The position numbers and the translations under genes were made by a program. Below, piece by piece: positions 12,301 to 23,600 of a DNA stretch of 64,000 nucleotides. Each line of letters starts with the position of its first letter. Position 1 is the first letter of the stretch. Under the pieces are notes generated by a model, which saw nothing but the letters and a program-made list of their open reading frames with translations, was not told the origin of the DNA and ran no database searches. The DNA comes from Helicoverpa zea (Eukaryota; Arthropoda; Insecta; Lepidoptera; Noctuidae): assembly GCF_022581195.2 (NCBI RefSeq), contig NC_061470.1, forward strand, positions 8,370,001 to 8,434,000, read 5' to 3'.

Positions 12301-15300
12301 AAAAGTTACAACTTAAAACTAATAAGTTTATATAAACTTTTTAAAATTGATGTAAATATTGAAATGAAAAATAATAAATAATTCGTATGAGAAAAGTAAC
12401 ATTGGCTTAATTTAAACGTTATAATTATATGTAGATAAATATGTATGTGTCGCGACCTCGTCGTGCAATTTGGGTGGAGGTTGTAACTTCACAACTTGGT
12501 GACGCTTGAGCGAAGCCACGCGACGTCATGGGGTCGACTGATCAAAATGCAGAACTGAAGACAAACTTGTCTATGCATACATTTAAGTTTCCGTTTCATA
12601 ATATGTATGGAGAGTTTAGCTGGAGATATTTCATTATTCCACATGACGTCATAGTCATGGGACGACTGATCAGAATGCAGGGGCATGTTTCTGCTATTTT
12701 ACTTAAGCGACATACGATTCACATCCGACTGAGATCCAATCCCGACTCAATTACGATTGAAGCTTATGTGGCATTCCGCTAAAAACGTTTATTTAAATTT
12801 TTTCTTTTAAATAAACGTTTTTACTGCAAATTATTTACGATTGCAATATGATTGTAGAGCAAACTACCGTATAGGCCAAAATCACCTAAGTAGCAGACCA
12901 ATCGCAAAGCAATCGAATGTCATTGGAATAAGATTGGTCTTATATTAATAACAGAATGCCCGCTAAGGTTAAAACTGCTATTGCGATTCAATTTTGACAT
13001 TATTAACTTAGGAGAATCGGGCCCCAGATCAGAATGCAGAACTAAGGCAAAATTATGTACCTACGCTTATATTTAGGGTTTTGTTTCATAATACCTATTA
13101 TGAATTTGTAAAAAGCTTGCAGTATTTCACTAATGAATAATTGATCTCCAAGTATTTGAATTTGACACAGTTATGAATGACGAAGTTTTAATGTTTATGT
13201 TAATTGGCAATAAATTAGATAGCTTGGTGTAAAAAAGGGCTGCACCTTCTTGTTCGTTTGCGTTTGACCAATATAGTTCCAGGTTGCCACCATAGTCCGG
13301 GTCATATAACCCAAAAATTCTAACTTCCTGTGCAAGCAAGAAAATTAACAAGATACTTATTTGCTTGTTCCGTCTCAGTTATTCAGGTGTATGGCTTACC
13401 TGGTGTATTTTCTACGACTACTGTAAACCAGATGATAATTGCATACAAGGTCAAGGAATTGTGATAAAAACTGTAATTTTATTAATCAGAGCATGTAACT
13501 GGTTTTTCCAACTTCTTAATTGTGATCGTAGTGATAAAACTGCCGTATGCGCCAATTTATGATAAAGGTTTATTATGGTTGAATGTGCTAAATAATTTCA
13601 ATTGTGATTGTGAAGTACCAAAATTTGTCCAATATCTTTTAAACTGATAAGAAAACCATATACTTCCGTCATGATTTCGCTTTTTATCGTTCATTCGTTG
13701 GGTAGGTACTAACACTTCTTCAGGAAATTATCATCAACTAACTCCCACAATATAGGTATGGAAAATGCAATCTCCCGTCTGTGATCTGAATGTCAGCCAC
13801 GTCCATTGTGTCGGCTCAAGTATTTTAATATCGTACGCAAGAGTATGAACCAACCCGCCCCAGTCTACAGCCAACATTCCGTTTCCTCATCAAGGAAATT
13901 GCTTAACACTTGTTATATGTATTTACCATTTACGTAATTTTTAACTTTATTAAAAAACTTAAGCATTGATTCTACAAGATAGACCACTCGCAAGTAATTT
14001 GTTTTAGCATGATACGACGATGATTTCATACGATAAGATAATTATGACGAAGTAATATTTTAATGCTACGACACGCTTAAAAAAGTTCATGTCATCGCAT
14101 CGGCTGAATAAAACATTAATGAAAATCTTAACTGTGTTGGCCTCGGAAAATTGCATGAGAATAATGATTTTATGCCAGAAAAAAAATCGGTAAAAAAACT
14201 TTTAAGTTAAACGGTTTTATATCTTATGTGCACTGAAAAATAAAAAATCAAAAAACAGTTACTTACCTATTTAAACCTAGGTAGGTGGTCCCGGTCATAT
14301 TAGACTAAAATAAAAACGTGGGGCCCATTCCGTAATTATTGCTGTAATACTTTCTTCTAGCTAGAGGTATAATAGGTGTGGATTGCATCGACTTACTATA
14401 ATCATCTGGAGATTTTGACAATCAATAATCAGCCGTAGCGGCTTCATCAGCGAACGCCGAGCTCACGATCTACCAAAGTATAAAGATATGCTTTGCCATA
14501 AGTAGGATTTCAGAGGGCCCCACGTTTTTATTTTAGTCTAACATGACCGGGACGGTGGTCCCGTACGTATATACGTCTACGTAGGTTTAAATAGGTAAGT
14601 AACTGTTTTTTTTATTTTTCAGTGCACATAAGATATAAAACCGTTTAACTTAAAAGTTTTTTTACCGATTTTTTATTATCTAGTTTTTAGTATTTAATGA
14701 AAATGCCTACCGAATATTCTTCATTCTATACATGGGTCAGCAGCGGTGAGGGAGTGCCAGACTCTTACTGACTAAAAACCGTTCTTTTTCGTCGTAGGCC
14801 TTTTATGTACCACGACCACGGTAACTCTTTAAGACAATCCCGCAGCCCAGGCAGGCCTTGGCCCTGTTGGGCCCCGTTGGGGTTGCTGACAGTATTCTAC
14901 TTGAGTAGCCCTTTCATTTGATACCCATATTGAGGGGGTTGTGGAAAAATATGTAATCCGCCATTTTGTACCGGCGGCCATCTTGGATTTACAATGTTAT
15001 TGATATTACTATATTGTATTGTCATCGGAATTAAAGGTGTGTACCAAATTTCAGATCAATCTGACAACAGGAAGGCACTGAAATTTCAATTTCTAAATTT
15101 GACCCAAGAATGAATAAATAATAAAACAAACGGGGTGAGCTAAATAAAACCGTTTAAAAACTGTATTCGTTGTTGCATTATCTAACAGTCTAATATTGTA
15201 TGCCAGTCAAAAATACATTGAAAAGAAATCTGTACATCAGCTAGCCTGAGAACGTCATTGAGTGACTAAGTAACGACAACGTGAGTAATGTGCTTACCTC

Positions 15301-18238
15301 ATTTATTTTGTTAAGGCAAACGCTAGCCAGATGTTTTATCAGATCGGTATAACCTAGGTCCAGTTTAAGATTATGGTTAATCTCTGAAAATTAAATTCAT
15401 GTAAAATGTGGAATATAAAGGTCTTAACTTTTCATTTTTATCTCTGAAGGTTGATAGACATTGCTGTAGAAAAACTTTTGAATGCAATGTAAGTTTTACG
15501 ATATACCTTACCTTACCGATTGGTGTAAACTAAAGAAGACCAACAAACTAGGCACTACAGGAAAATACAACTTGTAGGTACCTTTTACCTACTATACAGA
15601 TTGACGTATCATCGCTGTTTGGCATAATAAGCATTTAATATTCTCTTACAAGACAATTTAGGAGATATGACGATTGTTAACTCCAAAATTATCTCTTTAA
15701 GTATTTGTGATTATGAGGTAATCGATTTTATCTCAATCTTTAATCGATAGATAACTATATGGGTTGGTCTGTCGTGTGTTTTGTAATGTTTTTTTATTAA
15801 TTTCAAATAAATAAAGCTGGTCTTCGCACGTAATGAATAAAACTTCGCTCAGTATGAGTGCAATCTGTGCAAATTTTTTTTCGGCTTGCTGAATTAAATC
15901 CGGGATATCTCTGCTGAAACAATACAAACATCAGACCAGCAAAATATTCAGTTCTTGCTTTGGAATGTAACAATATAAACTTTTCACTAATTAAGAAATA
16001 CCTCTTCATATTTCGTGAGATATTTTTCAGCTTGTTATGCTAATTTTAACTCAGTAGTCGCACAGATTACCTACACTAGTAGTAGTAGTGTGTTTTCAGT
16101 GTTTATTTATATTCCATTTGCGTTTCAGCGAGTAAACATGTCGGTCAAAAACAAAAATGTTATTAGCTATCTTGTGCTTTGCCTTTGCCTTAAAATAAGA
16201 CTTTCTTGCTTGAAACGGGATTGGTTAGTTAAGCATTCTATCAACATAAGCCTAACTGAGATGCGGCCACGCGAACTGAATTACCTGCCGTAAAGAATGC
16301 AATGAAAACGTGATCTAAGAAGTAGCTGACCTTGGTTCACCTTGACCAACTGATAGATATAATACAAAATATAGTTTACATTCGTTGTTACAACTCCGTG
16401 TATTACGTTACACTTGCCGGATGGTGACTCAATGTCGCGCCCAAAGCAATCGGTTAATTAGCACCACGAGGCACACATAATACCTACCTCCATAGAAATA
16501 GTATACTCACTCACCTATTAGTTATTAACACTAATTGATTAAAGTCTAGACTCTACTTTGTTAACATTTCAATTTATAGGTACTTTAAAATTTTGAATAA
16601 TGCAGTTAAGATCGACATGAAACCACCTTATTCCATATCTGATTTAACATGGTCATAAAATCACGCGATTGTTACTCATTTACGTAAAATGCTATGGTGA
16701 CTGTATAGACTTGGCGGAGTATGTTTTAAAATTATCTAATTGTTTAGCCTTATCTATCAATGCTATTGATTCGTATGACTGATACAGGCGAGGTTGCTGA
16801 GCCATATACGTTTACTTATGGCAAATTCGTCCTACTCTCACAGATAACTTCACACTAAAAATTATAAAATTCTCACCCAACAAGTATCATAAAATTAGGA
16901 GGCTCTAATTTACGTGGTCATTTATTTTTTCAGGTAAAAGCTAAACGCAGCGACTTGAAATCGAAAAAACGCATCAAGGATATGGGCATGTCGTGCCAGA
17001 TGGATGGCTCTGCCGCCGTCATCATCGGAGGCGGACCATCCGGAGCCACCTGCGCCGAGACCCTGCGCAGTGAGGGATTCAGGGGACGCATCACCTTAGT
17101 AGCGAAAGAAAACTACTTACCCTACGATAGAGTGAAGGTCTCAAAGATCGGAACCGTAACCGACATAGAAAAACTACAAGCCAGATCCCAACAATATTAC
17201 GACGACGCTAAAATTGAAGTACTTAAAGGTGTTGATGCAACAAAAGTGGATACTGAAGAGAAGATTGTACATCTAAGTAATAACCAGAAATTGAGATACA
17301 ACAGTTTGTACATAGCTACTGGTTCTAGCCCCCGAGTACCAGACATCCCCGGTGTCAATCTGCAGAACATCTTTACAGTCCGGTACTTTGACGATTCTGT
17401 TAACATCTTGAATGCTTTGGGAGAAAACAAAGATAAGAATGTTGTTGTATTAGGTTTGAGTTTTATCGGCCTAGAGAGCGCGGCTGCCTGCAATGAGAAG
17501 GCCAAGTCAATGACTGTCGTTGGTAAGGACACTTCACCCCTAGGCCAAATTTTCGGCAATGAAATAGGGCAAAGTTTACGAAAGTTTTTCGAACAAAAAG
17601 GTGTCCAATTTCAGTTTGAAACCACAATAGTGAAATGTAATGGCGAGAACGGAGTTATAAAATCGGTAGAATTGGCCAACGGCACCACACTTCCTGCTGA
17701 CCTGCTGATACTAGGCGTGGGAACAACTGTCAACACAGGTTTCTTGCAGGATAGCGGAATAGCATTGGAGGGAAATGGTGCGGTCACCGTCAATGATAAG
17801 CTCGAAACCAATGTGAAAAACGTGTACGCCGGTGGTGATATCGCTTTTGCGCCCGTGTTCGCTCACGGGAATAAAAACATGGCAATAGGACACATCGGCT
17901 TAGCTCAATACCACGGCCGCGTCGCTGCTTTGAATATGGTGAAGAAAGAAACTACCTTGAAGACAGTTCCATTCTTCTGGACGTTGCTGTTCGGCAAGTC
18001 TATCCGTTACGCTGGATGCGGAAAACCTGCCAGTACTCAAGTAGAGGGAGACGTAGACGGACTGAAATTCGTCATATTCTTCTTTGACGAATCCGAGAAA
18101 GTGATCGCAGTGGCGTCTTGCATGAGGGACCCCGTTGTTGCCCAGTACGCAGAATTCGTGCACCAAGGGAAAACTTTGTACAAGAAAGACCTGAAAGATG
18201 ATCCTTTTGCGTGGGCAAAGAGCAATAAAGCCCAGTAA
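6389..18238 (+). CDS. AIFM3: AIFM3-like protein (Rieske ferredoxin + FAD/NAD oxidoreductase)
   Basis: The CDS joins 6389-6452, 6632-6718, 9049-9383 and 16934-18238; all phases agree and the product is 596 aa. The fold combines a Rieske [2Fe-2S] domain with a pyridine-nucleotide-disulfide oxidoreductase, as in mammalian AIFM3 (mitochondrial, caspase-linked cell death; exact insect role unknown). Rieske ligands are visible as C106-T-H108 and C125-PW-H128. The FAD Rossmann motif is GGGPSG at about 194-199. The NAD site is VLGLSFIGLE with G336 and G341, having Ser where many relatives have the middle Gly. The end includes WTLLFGKSIRYAG, typical of the family C-terminal domain. The N-terminus MVLFLRQSCVLVSKVASRF is basic and hydrophobic without acids, fitting a mitochondrial presequence. 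An internal ATG at 6651 (MGSSYSRS) could start a second form. Intron 3 (7.5 kb) is packed with repeats. Confidence 0.93.
7443..7662 (+). mobile_element. tRNA-derived SINE with 17-bp target-site duplication
   Basis: The 5' part contains a Pol III A box-like tggcctagtgggtaa and a B box ggttcgatccc. The body is followed by a short gat repeat tail. Perfect direct repeats tgaatgtgttaccaagt flank it at 7426-7442 and 7663-7679, marking a retroposition event. It resembles noctuid SINEs of the HaSE type (recalled, not searched). A longer antisense relative lies at 39305-39702. It sits in AIFM3 intron 2. Confidence 0.85.
8408..8670. repeat. Probable interspersed repeat in AIFM3 intron 2
   Basis: This block (cggcacggataatgagctc ... 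gcgcatctaaggcgcc) is markedly more GC-rich than its surroundings and contains no open frame. It resembles repetitive DNA that I recall from moth genomes. No second copy is in this window, so the call is weak. Flanking intron sequence at 7680-8407 and 8671-9048 shows nothing else. Confidence 0.3.
9901..12019. repeat. Giant inverted repeat (foldback element), arms about 1 kb
   Basis: Bases 9901-10886 are the reverse complement of about 11030-12019, with only a few differences per hundred bases and a 143-nt unpaired centre (10887-11029). The outer ends read tgtgtgtgcgttcgcgcagc on the left and gctgcgcgaacgcacac on the right. The hexamer GTTAAC flanks both sides (9895-9900 and 12020-12025), possibly a target-site duplication. 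No transposase frame is present. The arms carry repeated cgaacgtt/ccgct motifs. It lies within AIFM3 intron 3, so the pre-mRNA could fold into a duplex of about 1 kb. Confidence 0.93.
12530..13110 (+). repeat. Direct-repeat cluster in AIFM3 intron 3
   Basis: The phrase gatca(a/g)aatgcag occurs at about 12540, 12669 and 13027. The longer unit (gcagaact..., then tttcataat) is recognisable at 12548-12608 and 13035-13095. Sequence between the second and third copies looks like a separate insertion, including a hairpin at 12780. No coding function is apparent. Confidence 0.4.
12780..12823. repeat. Perfect 18-bp-stem hairpin
   Basis: taaaaacgtttatttaaa is followed after an 8-nt T-rich loop by its exact reverse complement. 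It is AT-rich and sits in the AIFM3 intron, most likely inside a repeat. It is not a bacterial-type terminator. Confidence 0.7.
14183..14674. repeat. Foldback MITE, about 490 bp
   Basis: The left arm (about 14183-14323) and the right arm (about 14517-14674) are reverse complements: aatcggt.. to ..accgatt at the outside, ggggccc/gggcccc at the inside. Shared blocks include ttaagttaaacggttttata and aaaacgtggggccc. The right arm holds a small extra insertion (around 14560-14580). The spacer of about 190 bp has no ORF. It lies in AIFM3 intron 3. Confidence 0.8.
14741..14868 (+). repeat. Dispersed repeat (second copy at 36797-36937)
   Basis: Shared blocks are agcagcggtgagggagtg, cagac, ttactgactaaaa, taactcttt and acaatcccgcagccc. 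Both copies lie on the plus strand inside introns. A following block (14890-15130, with tttgatacccatattgag) shows a short resemblance to 27390-27450. The rest of intron 3 to 16933 shows no supported feature. Confidence 0.6.
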
Positions 18239-20608
18239 TGTCCCTCCGTGATTCCATAAACTCGAAAACAACTTATAAAAAAACTAATAGCGAAATATGT
18301 TATAAGTACAGTTTTAACATTCGTCACATTCTCTTTTTAGTCGAAACTGTTAATTTAAGCAAAACTCTATATGAAGATATTAAATGTTGCTGCTGTTATA
18401 TTGGTAATAAGCTTTCGAAAGATATTAGTGCAAAATTATTATTTTATTTATAAAATAATAGTAGTTAAAGTACAATCAATGTGTCCTGAAAAACTGTTGC
18501 TTTTACGATTTATAAAGTAGAGCAGTTTAAGTATATCAAATAATGAAGCAGGATAAATATTTTACCGCTACCAAATGAAAGTTTCGTAATGCGTAGATGA
18601 GAGTATTCATGTAAAGCCATGTATTCACTGAGAAACAATTGTTTATAAACACTGTTTCAGAAACAATATCTACGTGTTTCTGATACAAATAATTTTGTTT
18701 CAGAAACATATAATTTTGTTTCTGTGGTTGATGTGGTCGGCAGAGTTTCCGAAACATTGTTGCTGTAAACATCTACGTGATGTTTCAGAAACTGTGTATC
18801 TGAAATATTGTTTCCCAGTGAATACATGGCTTAAGCATTTGAGATTTATATAAATAGATGGTCAATACTATTTATTCTGTAGATGTTAAAATCTGATTAT
18901 ATTATGTATGAAGCTGATATTAAATGTGGCCTTAAATTAAGTATTCTACTTCATGTATAATGTTTATATAATTCCTCAGTTAATTTTATGGAGCATATAA
19001 TTTGTTTGCAGTATATATTATGTTCAATTTCATCTCAAGCTCAGCTTCATTTTAAAAACAAGTATTTTTTTAATACCCAGTGCTTTGCTTTGCAATTAGC
19101 AAAAAACAATTTCTTACATAATGTTCATTTTCTAGCAGATATCTGTGCAAACCAGCATTTTAATAGCGTTTTATTAAGCGATTTTGTTGAGTTTCTATTG
19201 TATACAAAAGGAATTATACATTTTTATAATCTTAAGTTCCAGTAAGTAACCAGTTGCTGCAGTTGGTCATACTAAAATATGTTTTGTTAAGAACAAATCT
19301 AGGTTATGTATCCATAAGTTTTATTATTTCGGCTTAAAGCCATAGTAATATACAATAATGAAGAAATTCCATATTGTTTGGCATAATATAAGAATGTTTG
19401 CAGTACTTGGTACTAAAATAGGCATTTTCTGTTGATTTCAGTCTTATTAAATGTAGTGCATATTTTTATTGAAACTGCTAATTAATATTTAAATTAAGTT
19501 ATATAACTTAATTTATTACATCGATATATTTTAGTACAAACCATGTGACAATAGGATTTATTTTAAAATATTTTTTTAAAACCAAAAAAAGTATTACTAT
19601 CTGTTACTAAGGACAGTGTTGTCACACAATTTAAAAAAAAATCAGGGTCCAATTTTTCCACACCTTGTATAACTTTAAAATTCATTGTTATTTTGAAATT
19701 AAAATTGTAATCATTTGGCTATTGCTACTTTATTCAGAAACAATATTCATCACATTCAAGTCAGTATTCTTTCAAATGTATTACTGTTGTGTCATTAATA
19801 ACGGGTAAACATCATTGAGCACAAACACATCACACGAGATTAGAATTAAGTTATTATTGCTGAAACATCTGTACTAATTATTATTTTAAAATGCGCCGTT
19901 AGCCGCGCGTGTGTAACGTTGCAGACAATGCAAACAACATCATATGATAAAAGTGCGTCATTAACGCATTTGAGAAACAAGCATTTAAAAAACGTGGTGT
20001 GTAAAGGCCTTCAGTTGATATTAACTAAGTTTGTTGATATTAACTAAGTTTGTTGTGTTTAAGGCAAAGATACGAAGCTGTGCAGTTCAGTTAGAATTAA
20101 TAAGAATGGCTCATTATTCCTGAATCATCCTTGGTCAACTACAGGGTTTTTCTGGCATCCTCTCTTTCTGTATTATTTATTTCCAAACATATCTTTGCTT
20201 GATATAATCATAACAAGGTACTTTTAATTGATGTGATATTACTGTTGCTTGTTTAGATGTATGTACATATTTTAATAAATGTTTATTAAATTATTGTGGT
20301 ATTTTTATAAAAAATCCCTACCTAGTCTGCTATAACTAGATAATCCTATAAAAATCAAGCCAGAATTACACCTAGCCTGCATTTGCTAGCAATTTAAAAA
20401 AATATTTTTGTATACTAATAAAATTATTCTCTTTCAACTGGTGAAAGAGCAAAATAAAAATTAATTGCCAAACTACAGCAGGAAAGCAGATTTTCTGTTG
20501 ATTTTCCTAAGTAAAAAAATATAAGTTCATTTGTTTCAATATTCTTTATTTCAACTACATAATAATATAATATCCTATGTTAAAATATAATGTTTCTTAC
20601 TAATACAA
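18239..20608. other. 3' flank between convergent AIFM3 and mL63
   Basis: No gene is visible. The plus-strand AIFM3 3' UTR starts here; a candidate poly(A) signal aataaa is at 20274-20279, and nearer ones may be used. A MITE lies at 18615-18831. A 20-bp direct duplication of tgatattaactaagtttgt occurs near 20017-20054. Confidence 0.5.
18615..18831. repeat. MITE with 16-bp TIRs
   Basis: agccatgtattcactg (18615-18630) is inverted as cagtgaatacatggct (18816-18831). Internal sequence is built from gtttcagaaac-type palindromes. The element is 217 bp without coding capacity, in the AIFM3 3' UTR or just beyond it. Confidence 0.75.
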
Positions 20609-23600
20609 CTAATCCCATGACTCTTTGACTCGTAAGTGATGTAGTCTCTCATAAAGTGTAACATCTTGCTTGAAAATCCTTCTTGAGTTGTCCAAAATCT
20701 TTTCTTTTTTCATTTCTGGTTTCCCTAGGGCTTTGGTGTGACCGGAACTTTCAGCCTGTAAAAAACACACTTGTTACCAGTGTTACCTAACCACCTAGAT
20801 GAAACATTAAAATGGAACTTTATAATTTATTTGAGTGATTACAATTTATTTATTCCACATTACTATTGCTATGATATTGTATAACACAAAGTTAATATTT
20901 GCATTTTTTACAGCAAGAAGGTTATAATTGTTAGGAATTTATAGTCTATGACATTTAAAAAATGTAGGGTTGTTAGTCTATGAAAAAGAATGACTGTGGT
21001 GTGAATTGTCATGATGTAAAAACTAGTGAGAACAATGTTATAATTCCTAACAAAATGTGATTGTATTTCTTTAACTATTAATAAAGGCTTTCAAGAATAC
21101 CAGAAGTTTGAATACCTACAATAGGTTATGGGCCCAGAACGCCCGAGAAGAAAAAATTAAAAACCGGGATTGGGTAATGAAAAACCCAACATAAAAAACA
21201 AGTGAAAAAAAAACTAAAAAACAGTAATAACAAGGAAGAAAATAAAAAACGGTGAAAAACTAAAAAATGGAAAAACCTGAGATAATACAGATAGAAAAAT
21301 TAAAAGATGCGGAAACATTTTTATTGTGGAAATTTGAATTCAATATACACTTAAAAGCGGCAAATCTTGCAAAAACAATTGCACAAACAAAAGAAGATGA
21401 CAAGAAAAGTGACTTCAGTATCAAAGATGCTCAGGTGCAAAGAATTATCATAAGCAGTATTGATAAGAAACTAAAAGGTCACATAATTAATTGTAACAGT
21501 GCACGTGAAATGTACGTAAAATTATGTGAAATATTCGAAGGTTCTGAGCAAAGAAACAAAGATGCATTATTACAAGAGTTTTTCACATATAAGAAACAAG
21601 AGAGTCAATCGCTTTCCCAATTAATAAGTGAAATAGAAAATTTACAATTTCGTATAAGTCAGCTAGGAACAAAAATAGATGATGAAATGGTCATATCCAA
21701 AATACTAAGCTGTTTACCAAATAATTTAAACTATTTTATAACTTCTTGGGAATGCATGGCAGACGATAAGAAAACCCTTCAAAATTTAACAAACAGACTT
21801 CTGGCTGAAGATTATCGAATGTTGAAAGCAAAAGAAAGTGACAAGCAGCTAGCATTTCAAGCTACATCTTCATCTACATCAAAGAAAAAGTTTAATGCAA
21901 TAAAATGTTTCAAATGTAACAAAACAGGGCACATGAAGAAAGACTGTAGAGCCTGTAGTATCTGCAAAAGGGACAACCATGAAGATAAAGACTGTAAGTT
22001 TAAAAATAAACAGTGCTCAATCTGTAAAAAAATTAATCACAGAGAAGAAAATTGTTTTTTCAAAAATAAGAATAAGAATGAGAATGAAGAAAAAAGTAAC
22101 AAAAGAATAGAAAAGGCATTTTTTACAAACGGTGAAATTCAAGAACCAAAACTGAAAGAATTTGTTGTAGACTCTGGGTGTACTGCACACATGACCAAAA
22201 ATGTAGACATACTAAAATTTTTTGAATGCAAACCATCATCTGTTTTGACTGCAAATGAAGAAACAATAGAGGTGAAAGGGACTGGTAAAGTCATTGGAAA
22301 AAAATGTACTCTTAATAATACCCTGCTTGTTCCTGACTTATCACAAAATTTATTATCGGTTAATGCAGTTACAAACAATCAAGGAGTGGTTATATTTACC
22401 AAAGATAATGTAAAAATATATAAGGAGTCAGAATTAATATTAACAGGAAAAAAAGAAAACGGTTTATATAAAATTAATTTGGATGATAATAATATGCAAG
22501 AAAAAACACTGTTAATGAAAGAAAATGGCACTGCCTTAGAATGGCATCAAAGACTTGGACATCCAGGAAAGAAAATACTAGATATATTACCAGATGTGGC
22601 AGATGGAATAAAAATAAATGGATTAAGGCAAATAGACGAATGTGAAATCTGTACACAAGCTAAACAAACAAGACTTCCATTTAACACAGTAAGAAACAGA
22701 GCCAGTAGACCACTTCAATTATTACATACTGATGTATGTGGACCGTTCGAAAACAAAACGTATGATGGCTATAGTTATGTTTTAACCGTCATGGATGATT
22801 ATACTCATTTTACAAAAATATACTTGCTTAAATATAAAAATGAAGTTAAAGAAAATTTAAAACATTATATAGAAGAAACAGAAAGAGAGAGAACAGAAAA
22901 GGTATCTACCATAAGATGCGATAATGGAGGTGAATACACAAGCAATGATTTTAAAAAATGGTGTACTGAAAAGGGAATAAAACTAGATTATACAGTACCA
23001 TACTCACCACAACTAAATGGTAAAGCAGAAAGACTAAATCGAACATTATTAGATAAAACCAGAGCATTACTATTTGATTCAGGGTTAGATAAAGAAATGT
23101 GGGGTGAAGCTGTATACTGTTCTACTTATATTATAAATAGATTACCAAGTGAATCTTTGAAGAATAAGACACCTTATGAGATGTGGCATGGTAAAAGGCC
23201 TAATATATCTAATATATGCAAGTTTGGTTCAATAGTATATGCTAAACAATTACATTCGAATATTAAGAAACTAGATCCAAGAAGCAAAAAGTTAATCATG
23301 ATTGGATATACTAATAATGGATATAGATTGTGGAATAAAGAAGAAAGAAGAATTGAAATAGCAAGGGATATTGTTATAATTAATAATAATAAGAAAATTG
23401 GAGAAAAATATGAAGAAACAGGAAGTTCGGTGATAACAGAAATAATACCAGGTAATAATGAAGAAGAAATAAATCAAGAAGAAGAAAGTGATGACAGTTA
23501 TTATGAAATAGAAGAGTTAGAACAACAAAGTAATGTAATAGAAGATAACATCCCAGATATTATTGATGAAGTAGAAAATGATGAAAATAAAGAAAGTAAT

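Noticed and set aside
12528..12782. 84-codon frame in the AIFM3 intron
   Set aside because: It lies in a cluster of direct repeats and has no protein-like features.
17197..17559. Antisense frame across the AIFM3 oxidoreductase exon
   Set aside because: It is the shadow of a strongly supported exon; composition follows the sense codons.
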